From Terrimicrobiaceae bacterium (lineage in GTDB: Bacteria > Verrucomicrobiota > Verrucomicrobiia > Chthoniobacterales > Terrimicrobiaceae), in contig JAGYIV010000010.1 of the NCBI GenBank assembly GCA_018402345.1, forward strand, positions 186,001 through 250,000: 64,000 nt of DNA, given 5' to 3'. A program made the position numbers and the translations under genes. Below the pieces are notes generated by a model. It ran no database searches, was not told the origin of the DNA, and was given only the letters and a program-made list of their open reading frames with translations. Below, one piece after another: positions 10,514 through 18,862 of the stretch. How positions within the stretch are numbered: position 1 is the first letter of the stretch; every line of letters starts with the position of its first letter.

Positions 10514-11037
10514 CCGACATGAAGACGCGCCAGGCGGATGCCTTGACTCCAGAGTTTGTCGCCGAGGCGGACGAACTCGTTTCCCACTACCCCGTTTCCA
10601 AGCGGAGCGCCTCGCTTCCTCTCCTCCACCTTTGGCAAAACCATTTCGGCTTCATCGACGACAGCGGCATGGAGTGGATCGCAGCCAAGCTCGACCTCAC
10701 CCCGATCAACATCATCGAGCTTGTCACTTTCTACCCGTGGTTCCGCCGCGAGCAGGCGGGCAAGACCATCATTCGCGTCTGCCGCACCCTCGCCTGTGCC
10801 CTCGCAGGAAGCTACCAGGTGAAAGACAATTTCTGCCAAGCCGTGGGCATCGACCCGGGCTGTGAACACCACGGCTTCGGCCACGCGCCGCCCACAAACA
10901 CCGACGGCTCGTTCAGCGTCGAATTCGTCGAGTGCCTCGCCAGTTGCGGCAGCGCCCCAGTGGCCCTCATCAATGACGACCTCGTCGAAAATATCACGCC
11001 CTCCGACATTCCAGCCATCGTAGAGCAATATAAATAA
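10501..11037 (+). CDS. nuoE: NADH-quinone oxidoreductase subunit E
   Basis: Subunit E of the peripheral NADH-oxidising arm of complex I or a related diaphorase. It has the thioredoxin-like [2Fe-2S] fold with four cysteines in the family pattern, 'CRTLAC' and 'CLASC', plus the N-terminal helical part 'LLHLWQNHFGFIDDSGMEWI'. The length of 178 residues is normal. The start at 10501 is favoured by AGGA at 10487-10490; ATGs at 10510 and 10519 are alternatives. It sits 3 bases ahead of nuoF. The other nuo genes are not in the window, so the partner complex is uncertain. Confidence 0.9.
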   Translation: MRAMTDMKTRQADALTPEFVAEADELVSHYPVSKRSASLPLLHLWQNHFGFIDDSGMEWIAAKLDLTPINIIELVTFYPWFRREQAGKTIIRVCRTLACALAGSYQVKDNFCQAVGIDPGCEHHGFGHAPPTNTDGSFSVEFVECLASCGSAPVALINDDLVENITPSDIPAIVEQYK

Positions 11038-11040
11038 GCC

Positions 11041-12381
11041 ATGGTCTCACTTCTTCCCACTCCGCACCCGAAAGAGCGCCGCATCATCTTCGGCAACATC
11101 TCAAAACCGGGCTACTCGCCTGACATCGAGACCTACCTCGCCCACGGTGGATACGAGTCCCTCAAAAAAGCCCTCGGCATGAAACCCGCCGAGATCATCG
11201 ACATGGTCAAGGCCGCCAACCTCCGCGGTCGTGGCGGCGCGGGCTTCCCGGCCGGTGCGAAGTGGAGCTTCATCAAATACGACGACGGCAAACCGCACTA
11301 CATCGTCGTGAATGGCGACGAATCCGAACCAGGCACCTTCAAGGACCGCTACATCCTCCACCAGGACCCACACCAACTCATCGAGGGCCTGGCCATCGCC
11401 GCATTCGCCACAAACGTCCATCTCTCCTACATCTACATCCGCTGCGAATTCCCGAAAGCCGCGAAGATCGTTTGGGAGGCCATCAAGGAGGCCAAAGCGA
11501 AGGGCTTTCTCGGCAAAAACATCCTCGGCTCGGGCTTCGACCTCGATATCTACGTCCACCAAGGCGCGGGCGCCTACATCTGCGGCGAGGAGACCAGCCT
11601 CCTCGAGTCCCTCGAGGGCAAGCGCCCCTACCCGCGCATCAAGCCTCCATATTTCCCCGCCGTGCTTGGCCTCTACATGAAGCCAACCATCGTGAACAAC
11701 GTGGAAACCATCTGCCACGTGAAACACATCCTGGCCATGGGTCCGGAGGAATACGCCAAAATGGGAACACCCGGCGACGGCGGCACCCGCACCATGTGCG
11801 TCAGCGGCGATGTCCAACGCCCGGGCTTCTACGAGATTCCGTGCGGTGGCGTCACCCTCGGTGAACTCATCAACGACGTCTGCGGCGGTCTCAAACCAGG
11901 CCGTTCTCTCAAAGCGGTCATCCCCGGCGGCAGCTCCGCGAAGGTCCTCCGCGCCGGCGAGGTGTTCAAAATCAAATCCAAGGGCCCCGACGGCACCATG
12001 GTCGATAAGGACGTCCCGCTCCTCGACCTCACCATGGATGCCGCCACGCTCCAAGCCGCCGGCACCATGGTAGGCAGCGGCGGCGTCATGATCATGGACG
12101 ACTCCCGCGACATGGTCTGGGCACTCAACAACCTGAACCAGTTCTACGCCCACGAAAGCTGCGGCCAATGCACCCCCTGCCGCGAAGGCAGCCTCTGGAT
12201 GTCCAAGGTCACCACCCGCATCCTCGACGAGGGCAGCCGCACCGACGACGCCAAGAACCTCAAAAACATCGCTGACAACATCGCCGGCCGCACCATCTGC
12301 GCCTTCGGCGAAGCCTGCTCCTGGCCCACCCAAAGCTTCCTCGCGAAATTCCCCGACGAGTTCGAAAAGCGGGTGAAATAG
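11041..12381 (+). CDS. nuoF: NADH-quinone oxidoreductase subunit F
   Basis: This 446-residue flavoprotein binds NADH, FMN and one [4Fe-4S] cluster. The dinucleotide site 'GRGGAGFPAGAKWSF', the FMN region 'VVNGDESEPGTFKDR' and 'GAGAYICGEETSLLESLEG', the SLBB domain in the middle, and the cluster ligands 'CGQCTPCREG' with a downstream Cys in 'RTICAFGEAC' are all present. It forms a two-gene unit with nuoE. No nuoG or membrane subunit follows, so the pair may serve the main complex I encoded elsewhere or another NAD-linked enzyme. Confidence 0.93.
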   Translation: MVSLLPTPHPKERRIIFGNISKPGYSPDIETYLAHGGYESLKKALGMKPAEIIDMVKAANLRGRGGAGFPAGAKWSFIKYDDGKPHYIVVNGDESEPGTFKDRYILHQDPHQLIEGLAIAAFATNVHLSYIYIRCEFPKAAKIVWEAIKEAKAKGFLGKNILGSGFDLDIYVHQGAGAYICGEETSLLESLEGKRPYPRIKPPYFPAVLGLYMKPTIVNNVETICHVKHILAMGPEEYAKMGTPGDGGTRTMCVSGDVQRPGFYEIPCGGVTLGELINDVCGGLKPGRSLKAVIPGGSSAKVLRAGEVFKIKSKGPDGTMVDKDVPLLDLTMDAATLQAAGTMVGSGGVMIMDDSRDMVWALNNLNQFYAHESCGQCTPCREGSLWMSKVTTRILDEGSRTDDAKNLKNIADNIAGRTICAFGEACSWPTQSFLAKFPDEFEKRVK

Positions 12382-12488
12382 CACTTCCGTCCAGCGCCAC
12401 CACTACGATCCCGCCTTCGGCTACGCCCCTCGGGAGGTCGAATCGTTTATGCTTTGCTCCCTTCCACCCCTCTCGTCTTGCAGGGCGG

Positions 12489-13616
12489 ATGACGATGCGT
12501 AAAAGTCCCCGCCTCTTTATGATTCCGACCGAGCACAACGACCCCGTCAACGCCAGCATCCTTGCCGTTTCCGAAGACAAGATTTCCGGTTTTTCCCGCG
12601 AGCCTTTTCAGGAAATCTCGCGCCTGAGCGGTGTCGAGCTTCCGGTCGTGCTGGAGAGGATTCGTGCCATGCTTGAGGCGGGCACGATCCGCCGCGTCCG
12701 CCAGACCCTCCTCGCCACCAACCTCGCCGAGGGGGCGCTGGTGGCTTGGAAAGTCCCCGCCGACAAACTCGACGCGGCATTCGATTTCATGTTCCAGCAG
12801 GATCCATTCTCCGGCCATGTGGTGATTCGCTCGACGGATGCCAAGATTCCCGGCGAAGCCTACAAACTCTGGACCACGCTCAAGGTGCCCGCAGGACAAT
12901 CCCTCGACGCCCATTGCCGCCTGCTCATGAAACTCACCGGCGCAGAAGCCTACCGTCTCATGCCCGCCCGCGGCATCTTTGCGCTTGGCGTCGGCCATGT
13001 CCGCCGCAAGACGCTCGAACCCGGCGACCGATCGGAAGCCCCCGCGCGCATGCTCAAGACGGGCGTTGTGCACCTCACAGACCATGAGTGGCGCATCCTC
13101 GTCGCGCTCAAAAGGGAATTCACCCCCAGCGAAATCCGCGAGCCTGCCTGGAATACCCGCGCGGAGGAGGCCGGCGTCAGCCTTGAGGAGTTTTTTGCCG
13201 TGGCGGAGTCCCTCCACGAACGCAAGTTGCTGGGACGCTTCTCGACCTTTCTCGAACATGTCAAACCCTCGCAAACAGGGGTGCGCGTGACCCGCTTCAA
13301 TGCTCTCTTCCATTGGGCCGTGCCAATGGGCCGCGAGGAGGAGTCGGGTGCGCTGATCGGTCGCCACGAATGCCTCACCCATTGCTACTGGCGCGAGGGC
13401 GGGCCGGAATTCAACAACGTGAACATCATGGCCGTCTCCCACGGCACCGACAAGGACCGCGTCCTCCAATTCAAAGCGGCCATCGACAAGCATCTCGACG
13501 AGACGGGCATTCCCGTTTCTTACACAAATGTGTTCTGGGGCGGCCGGAGTGAGATCAAGCCGTCGGAAATCTCCCCATTTGTCTACAAGGACTGGCACGC
13601 CCGCCACGGCGTGTGA
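12489..13616 (+). CDS. tandem AsnC/Lrp-fold protein resembling fused siroheme decarboxylase subunits (AhbA-AhbB)
   Basis: The 375-residue protein consists of two copies of the winged-helix plus ferredoxin-like fold. The first half has 'AMLEAGTIRRVRQ', 'ALVAWKVPADKLDAAF' and 'YKLWTTLKVPAGQSLDAH', close to the AhbA pattern. The second half, from about residue 195, has 'HEWRILVALKREFTPSEI' and 'RHECLTHCYWREGGPEFN' followed by 'NIMAVSHGTDKD', close to AhbB. In known systems AhbA and AhbB (or the fused NirDL) decarboxylate siroheme to didecarboxysiroheme for heme or heme d1 synthesis. No other heme gene is nearby. A double-domain AsnC-type regulator is the alternative. It starts 107 bases after nuoF. 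Confidence 0.6.
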   Translation: MTMRKSPRLFMIPTEHNDPVNASILAVSEDKISGFSREPFQEISRLSGVELPVVLERIRAMLEAGTIRRVRQTLLATNLAEGALVAWKVPADKLDAAFDFMFQQDPFSGHVVIRSTDAKIPGEAYKLWTTLKVPAGQSLDAHCRLLMKLTGAEAYRLMPARGIFALGVGHVRRKTLEPGDRSEAPARMLKTGVVHLTDHEWRILVALKREFTPSEIREPAWNTRAEEAGVSLEEFFAVAESLHERKLLGRFSTFLEHVKPSQTGVRVTRFNALFHWAVPMGREEESGALIGRHECLTHCYWREGGPEFNNVNIMAVSHGTDKDRVLQFKAAIDKHLDETGIPVSYTNVFWGGRSEIKPSEISPFVYKDWHARHGV

Positions 13617-13623
13617 TTACTTC

Positions 13624-14076
13624 TTAAAACGATGCCTGACTTGCCGCGCGTTTGAGAAGCGGCCCGAACTCGGCATTCCACAATCCCATGAGTGGACGCT
13701 CCTGGTCGAACCCTGCCTCGCCGGCATCGGTCACCGATGACACGCGCGGCTCGAGACGGTAATTCGTCGTTCCAGGAATCGGCACGATCGAAATGTTCAC
13801 ACGGATCGACTGCGGCGCTCCGTAACTTCCCCACATGGCGTTGCCAAACGTTCCGGCGGGTTTGTCGAACGAGACGGAATCCGGGTAGTTCGAGTCGAAC
13901 AGCGTGTAGCCGTTTTGCGAAAACTCGTTTTGCAACGCCGCAATGATCGAGTTCGGATTGGAATTCCGCACAGTCACCGCGCCAATCCCGCCGGATGTCG
14001 AGACGGGCGACACAAGACACCCCGACACCACAAGCACCGCCGCACAGGCAAGAACCGATCGAATGATATTCCTCAT
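13624..14076 (-). CDS. putative lipoprotein of unknown function
   Basis: The 150-residue protein begins with a lipoprotein signal peptide ending in a lipobox ('AAVLVVSGC', Cys20), so it should be lipidated and exported. The mature part has 'SIIAALQNEFSQNGYTLFD' and a beta-rich region, and lacks an Asp at position +2 after the Cys. I recognise no family. It converges on the upstream AsnC-fold gene with a 7-base gap. Confidence 0.7.
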   Translation of the reverse strand: MRNIIRSVLACAAVLVVSGCLVSPVSTSGGIGAVTVRNSNPNSIIAALQNEFSQNGYTLFDSNYPDSVSFDKPAGTFGNAMWGSYGAPQSIRVNISIVPIPGTTNYRLEPRVSSVTDAGEAGFDQERPLMGLWNAEFGPLLKRAASQASF

Positions 14077-14171
14077 AGCCCAACTCCCCTACCAAAGCCC
14101 CGCCCGATCCGTCAACGCGCCCCCGTTTTTGTTTTGAGCCCGGCACGCCTTCGCCGTAACCCTTGTGGCGA

Positions 14172-15170
14172 ATGGATCCCTACAACGCGCTCCTGCGCCC
14201 GCTCCTCTTCAGCCTTCCCGCCGAAGCCGCCCACAATCTCGCCATCCTTTGCCTGCACCTCACCCCGCGCGCCATCCTCCGCTCGACATTCGGCCCGCAA
14301 CCCCAGGCCCCGGTGCGCCTCTTCGGCCTCGATTTCCCGAACCCCGTGGGCCTCGCCGCAGGCATGGATAAAAATGCCCGGGCGCTCCGCTCCTGGGAAG
14401 CCCTCGGCTTCGGCTTCGTTGAGGCGGGCACCATCACCGCCCTCGCCCAACCGGGAAACCCGAAACCCAGAAGCTTCCGCTTCATCGAACACCGCGCGAT
14501 CGTCAACCGGATGGGCTTCAACAACGCTGGCGCAAGCGCCGTGGAGGCCCGCCTGCGCCGCATGAAGGCTTCCGGCAACTGGCCGCGCATTCCCGTAGGC
14601 ATCAATATCGGAAAATCAAAGCTCACACCGAACGAACAAGCGGCTTCGGACTACGCCACCAGCTTCCGCCTCCTCCTCCCCTACGGCGACTACTTCGTCG
14701 TCAATGTCAGCTCGCCGAACACCCCGGGCCTCCGCGCCCTCCAGGACACCGCCGCCCTGGCAGAGATCATTCGCACCCTGAAAGCCATCGACGCCTCGAA
14801 ACCGCTCCTCGTCAAAATCGCCCCCGATCTCGTGCAGGAGGACATCCGCCAGATCGCCGCCATGGCCGACAGCGAGGGCCTCGCGGGCCTCATCGCAACA
14901 AACACCACACTTGACCACACCTCGCTGACAAAAGAGCAGGACACCGCCGGCGGCCTCAGCGGCGCCCCGCTCCGCGCGCGCTCGACAGAGGTCATCAGCA
15001 CCCTCCGCGAATCCACCTCACTCCCGATCATCGCCTCGGGCGGCATCATGGATGCCGCATCAGCCCGCGAGAAACTCGACGCGGGCGCGAACCTCGTCCA
15101 ACTCTACACGGGCTTCGTCTACCACGGCCCGGCACTCGTCCGCGATATCACCGCGCACCTGCCGCGTTGA
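14172..15170 (+). CDS. pyrD: dihydroorotate dehydrogenase (quinone), class 2
   Basis: PyrD oxidises dihydroorotate to orotate, passing electrons to quinone at the inner membrane. The 332-residue protein has the N-terminal amphipathic helix region typical of class 2 ('PYNALLRPLLFSLPAEAAH'), FMN-barrel motifs 'NPVGLAAGMDKNA' and 'INIGKSK', the catalytic serine region 'VVNVSSPNTPGLR', and C-terminal 'IIASGGIMDAASA' and 'LVQLYTGFVYHGP'. The ATG at 14172 fits the family start better than an upstream TTG. pyrF lies 38 kb away, so the pyrimidine genes are dispersed. Confidence 0.94.
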   Translation: MDPYNALLRPLLFSLPAEAAHNLAILCLHLTPRAILRSTFGPQPQAPVRLFGLDFPNPVGLAAGMDKNARALRSWEALGFGFVEAGTITALAQPGNPKPRSFRFIEHRAIVNRMGFNNAGASAVEARLRRMKASGNWPRIPVGINIGKSKLTPNEQAASDYATSFRLLLPYGDYFVVNVSSPNTPGLRALQDTAALAEIIRTLKAIDASKPLLVKIAPDLVQEDIRQIAAMADSEGLAGLIATNTTLDHTSLTKEQDTAGGLSGAPLRARSTEVISTLRESTSLPIIASGGIMDAASAREKLDAGANLVQLYTGFVYHGPALVRDITAHLPR

Positions 15171-15204
15171 CGCATCCGCCCCGCTCCGCTTTCATGCGCG
15201 CCCT

Positions 15205-16566
15205 ATGTCGAAGGACGCCTCTACCACCCGAATGGAAAAAATTGTCAGCCTCTGCAAAAGGCGCGGGTTCATTTTTCAATCCTCCGAAATCTACGGGGGT
15301 ATCAACGGATTCTGGGACTACGGCCCGCTGGGCGTGGAACTCAAAAAAAACCTCAAGGACTTCTGGTGGCGCCGCAATGTCCGCGAGCGCGATGACATGG
15401 AGGGCATGGACGGCTCGATCATCATGAACCGCGCCGTCTGGAAGGCCTCGGGCCACGAGGAGACCTTCAGCGACCCGATGGTCGACTGCAAGGCCTGCAA
15501 CTCCCGCCACCGCGCCGACCAGCTTCCTGAAAAGAATGGTGAAAAATACTGCCCGAACTGCGGCAGTCGCGCGCTCACCGAACCCCGGGATTTCAACCTC
15601 ATGTTCAAATCGCATGCGGGGCCTCTGGAGAGTGACGACAACCTCGTTTACCTCCGCCCCGAGACCGCGCAGGCGATCTTCGTGAACTTCCGCAACGTCC
15701 TAGACACCTCGCGCCAGAAACTCCCCTTCGGCATCGCCCAAATCGGAAAAGCCTTCCGCAACGAGATCAATCCCCGCAACTACATCTTCCGCTCGCGCGA
15801 GTTCGAGCAGATGGAAATCGAGTATTTCTGCCGCCCGGAGGACGGCATGGCCCTCACCGACTACTGGCTCGAGCAACGCCTCAAATTCTACGAGGACATC
15901 GGCATCCCGCGCTCGAAAATCCACGTGGTCGACATCCCGGACGGCGACCGCGCGTTCTATTCGAAAAAAACCTACGACCTCGAATACGAATTCCCCTTCG
16001 GAGTCAGCGAACTCGAGGGCATCGCCTACCGCACCGACTACGACCTCTCGAAACACATCGAGCACTCGGGCAAGCCTCTCGATTACTTCGACGAGGCGAC
16101 CAAGGAGCGCTTCGTGCCCCACGTCGTGGAACCCAGCGCGGGAGTGGACCGCACCACTCTCGCCCTCATCTGCGAAGCCTTCGACGAAGAGACCGTCACC
16201 GACGACAAGGGCAACTCCGAGACCCGCACCGTCCTCCGGTTCCACCCCCGCATGGCCCCGATCAAGTGCGGCGTCTTCCCACTCCTCAAAAACAAGCCCC
16301 CGCTTGTCGAGAAGGCAAAGGAGATCGCCGCCTCGCTCCGCCCCCTCATGAACGTTTTCTACGACGAGGCTGGCGCCATCGGCCGCCGCTACCGCCGCCA
16401 GGACGAGGCGGGCACGCCGTTCTGCGTCACCATCGACTTCGACACCATCGGCGAAAACGGCCCTGAAAAACAGGACACCGTAACCCTCCGCCACCGCGAC
16501 TCGATGCAACAGGAACGCATCGCCATCGCCGACCTCAAACCCTACCTCCTCGAGAAAATCTCCTGA
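15205..16566 (+). CDS. glyS: glycine--tRNA ligase (homodimeric type)
   Basis: Class II glycyl-tRNA synthetase of the alpha-2 type (often glyQS), 453 residues. It begins with 'KRRGFIFQSSEIYGGINGFW', has a zinc-binding insertion with CxxC pairs ('CKACNSRH', 'CPNCGS'), motif 2 'QIGKAFRNEINPRN', motif 3 'EPSAGVDRTTLALI', and an anticodon-binding domain that includes 'APIKCGVFPLL'. The ATG at 15205 was chosen by alignment with the family start; the frame is open upstream but overlaps pyrD. The next gene follows after 118 bases. Confidence 0.93.
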   Translation: MSKDASTTRMEKIVSLCKRRGFIFQSSEIYGGINGFWDYGPLGVELKKNLKDFWWRRNVRERDDMEGMDGSIIMNRAVWKASGHEETFSDPMVDCKACNSRHRADQLPEKNGEKYCPNCGSRALTEPRDFNLMFKSHAGPLESDDNLVYLRPETAQAIFVNFRNVLDTSRQKLPFGIAQIGKAFRNEINPRNYIFRSREFEQMEIEYFCRPEDGMALTDYWLEQRLKFYEDIGIPRSKIHVVDIPDGDRAFYSKKTYDLEYEFPFGVSELEGIAYRTDYDLSKHIEHSGKPLDYFDEATKERFVPHVVEPSAGVDRTTLALICEAFDEETVTDDKGNSETRTVLRFHPRMAPIKCGVFPLLKNKPPLVEKAKEIAASLRPLMNVFYDEAGAIGRRYRRQDEAGTPFCVTIDFDTIGENGPEKQDTVTLRHRDSMQQERIAIADLKPYLLEKIS

Positions 16567-16684
16567 AGTTTCCGACCAAGTCCACCCACGCCAGCACGAC
16601 GGATTTCAGCATTGCCAACCTATCGCTACTTGAGAGAAACTTCACGCCGGTCGATCCAAGCGGAGCGACCATTCCACCAACTCA

Positions 16685-17797
16685 ATGCCTCAAAAATCAC
16701 GATCCATGACGAGTGCCACCGATGACGATGTCGCCGTTGATCCCGCGGACTTCGCCCAAGCCCGCATCAACGCCTCACTCAACCCTCAGCAAAAAATCCA
16801 TTTCCTCAAGGAAATGTTGAGAATCCGGCGCTTCGAGCAGACGGCATTGAAGTATTACAATCAAGGACTTATGGGAGGGTTTCTGCACCTCTACATCGGG
16901 CAGGAATCCGTTGCCGTGGGCACCGTTTCCCTCATGGGGAAAAACGATCACATCATCACCGCCTACCGCGACCACGGACATGCCCTCGCCGTGGGCATGG
17001 GCATGGACGAATGCATGGCGGAACTCTTCGGTAAGGCGACTGGCTGCTCGCGCGGCAAGGGCGGCTCGATGCACTATTTCGCCCCGGACAAAAACTACTG
17101 GGGCGGCCACGGCATCGTCGGCGGCCAGACTCCCCTTGGCTTGGGCCTCGCCTACGCGCTCAAATATCAAAACAAAAAAGGAGCTGCCCTTTGCTTCATG
17201 GGAGACGGTGCAGTGAACCAGGGTGCCTACCACGAGTCGCTCAACCTCGCTGCCCTCTGGAAACTCCCCGTCGTCTACATCATCGAGAACAATAAATACT
17301 CGATGGGCACCACCCTCGAACGCTCATCGGCAATGCGTAACTGCCTCGCCGAACGCGCCGACGGATACGGCATCGTCTGGGACATCGCCAACGGGGAGGA
17401 CCTCTACGAAGTCCGCGCAAAAACGGACAGCGCCATGCGCCGTGCCCACGAACACTCTCTCCCCACCGTGCTCGAAATCGACACCTACCGCTACTACGGC
17501 CACTCGGTCGCCGACGCGAACGCCAAGAAATACCGCTCTCCCGACGAAATCGAACGCTACAAAAACCACCACGACCCGATCCGCCTCTGGCGCAAACGCC
17601 TCGTGGAGGAGGGCGTCATCACCGAGGAAAAAATCGAGGCGATCGATGACAAGGTCAAAGAGGAAGCCTCCAAGGCAGCCCAATTCGCCATCGACAGCCC
17701 GTTCCCGGCACCCGAATCGATCTTCGAGGACGTCTACTGGGAAGTGGACAAACAAACCGATGCCGGCATGACCGGTCGCCACTTCTTCGGAGATTAG
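16685..17797 (+). CDS. pdhA: pyruvate dehydrogenase E1 component, alpha subunit
   Basis: Thiamine-diphosphate-dependent decarboxylase subunit of the pyruvate dehydrogenase complex, 370 residues. Motifs include 'RRFEQTALKYYNQG', 'GHGIVGGQTPLGLGLAYA', the ThDP/Mg site 'GDGAVNQGAYHESLNLAA' ending in 'ENNKYSMGT', and the regulatory-loop region 'TYRYYGHSVAD'. The first seven residues may not be real, as a second ATG occurs at 16706. It is the first gene of pdhABC; no dihydrolipoamide dehydrogenase gene follows. Confidence 0.92.
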   Translation: MPQKSRSMTSATDDDVAVDPADFAQARINASLNPQQKIHFLKEMLRIRRFEQTALKYYNQGLMGGFLHLYIGQESVAVGTVSLMGKNDHIITAYRDHGHALAVGMGMDECMAELFGKATGCSRGKGGSMHYFAPDKNYWGGHGIVGGQTPLGLGLAYALKYQNKKGAALCFMGDGAVNQGAYHESLNLAALWKLPVVYIIENNKYSMGTTLERSSAMRNCLAERADGYGIVWDIANGEDLYEVRAKTDSAMRRAHEHSLPTVLEIDTYRYYGHSVADANAKKYRSPDEIERYKNHHDPIRLWRKRLVEEGVITEEKIEAIDDKVKEEASKAAQFAIDSPFPAPESIFEDVYWEVDKQTDAGMTGRHFFGD

Positions 17798-17861
17798 GAA
17801 TTTCGCCGGAACCGGAGCACCCGTTTCACGATTTGTTTTCGCAACGACACACCCACACACC

Positions 17862-18836
17862 ATGCCACTGATCACCTACCGCAAAGCCCTCAACGACGCC
17901 CTCGCTGAAGAAATCATCCGCGACGAGAACGTCGTCATCATGGGAGAGGAAGTCGCCCAATACAATGGCGCCTACAAGGTCACCGAGGGACTCTGGGAGC
18001 GCTTCGGAGACAAACGCGTGGTCGATACGCCAATCAGCGAGGCGGGCTTCATCGGCATGGGCGTCGGCGCCTCGATGCTCGGCATCCGCCCGGTCATGGA
18101 ACTCATGTTCTGGAGCTTCGCCTACGTCGCCTGGGACCAGATCATCAACAACGCCGGCCAAGTCCGCTACATGAGCGGCGGCCTCATCAATTGCCCGATC
18201 GTCATCCGCGGCCCCGCAAACGGCGGCACCAACGTCGGAGCCACCCACTCTCACACCCCGGAAAATTTCATCGCAAACACCCCCGGACTCAAGGTCGTCT
18301 GCCCAGCCACCGCCTACGATGCCAAGGGACTCATGAAAACCGCCATTCGTGACAACGACCCCGTCTGCGTCATGGAAAACACCCTCCTCTACGGCGAATC
18401 CTGGGAGGTCCCGGAGGAGGAATACCTCATCCCGCTCGGCGTCGCGGACATCAAACGCGCAGGCACCGACATCTCGCTCATCGCCCACGGCCGCGCGGTC
18501 ATCACCGCCCTCAAAGCCGCCGAAATCCTCGCTGCGGAACACGGCATCAACGCCGAAGTCGTCGATCTCCGCTCGATCCGTCCGCTGGACGAGGAGGCCA
18601 TCCTCCGCAGCGTCTCGAAAACCCACCGCGCAGTGCTCGTGGACGAGAACAAGCCATTCTGCGGCGTCTCGGCCCAAATCGCGGCGACGATCCAAGAGCA
18701 AATCTTCGACGAACTCGACGCCCCCGTGCAGCGCGTTTGCTCGCTCGACGCTCCCGCCATCTACTCGCCGGAACTCGAAAAAATCCAACTCCCCACTCCC
18801 GACCGCGTCATCGAAAAGGCGCTCCTCATTTGCTGA
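17862..18836 (+). CDS. pdhB: pyruvate dehydrogenase E1 component, beta subunit
   Basis: The beta subunit pairs with PdhA to form E1. This 324-residue protein has the transketolase pyrimidine-binding domain ('VVIMGEEVAQYNGAYKVTEG', 'DTPISEAGFIGMGVGAS') and a C-terminal transketolase domain ('DISLIAHGRAV', 'VVDLRSIRPLDEEAI'). It lies 64 bases after pdhA and 26 bases before pdhC, consistent with one transcript. A branched-chain 2-oxoacid substrate cannot be wholly excluded, but the E1/E2 sequences look like PDH. Confidence 0.92.
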   Translation: MPLITYRKALNDALAEEIIRDENVVIMGEEVAQYNGAYKVTEGLWERFGDKRVVDTPISEAGFIGMGVGASMLGIRPVMELMFWSFAYVAWDQIINNAGQVRYMSGGLINCPIVIRGPANGGTNVGATHSHTPENFIANTPGLKVVCPATAYDAKGLMKTAIRDNDPVCVMENTLLYGESWEVPEEEYLIPLGVADIKRAGTDISLIAHGRAVITALKAAEILAAEHGINAEVVDLRSIRPLDEEAILRSVSKTHRAVLVDENKPFCGVSAQIAATIQEQIFDELDAPVQRVCSLDAPAIYSPELEKIQLPTPDRVIEKALLIC

Positions 18837-18862
18837 CCACCAAACCAAGCACCCATTCCAGT

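Noticed and set aside
11101-12384. 427-codon minus-strand open frame antisense to nuoF
   Set aside because: It is low-complexity (Ala/Gly/Val/Asp-rich) and mirrors the real gene; no motif supports it.
12447-13607. 386-codon minus-strand open frame antisense to the AhbAB-like gene
   Set aside because: The sense strand carries two recognisable domains; the antisense product has none.
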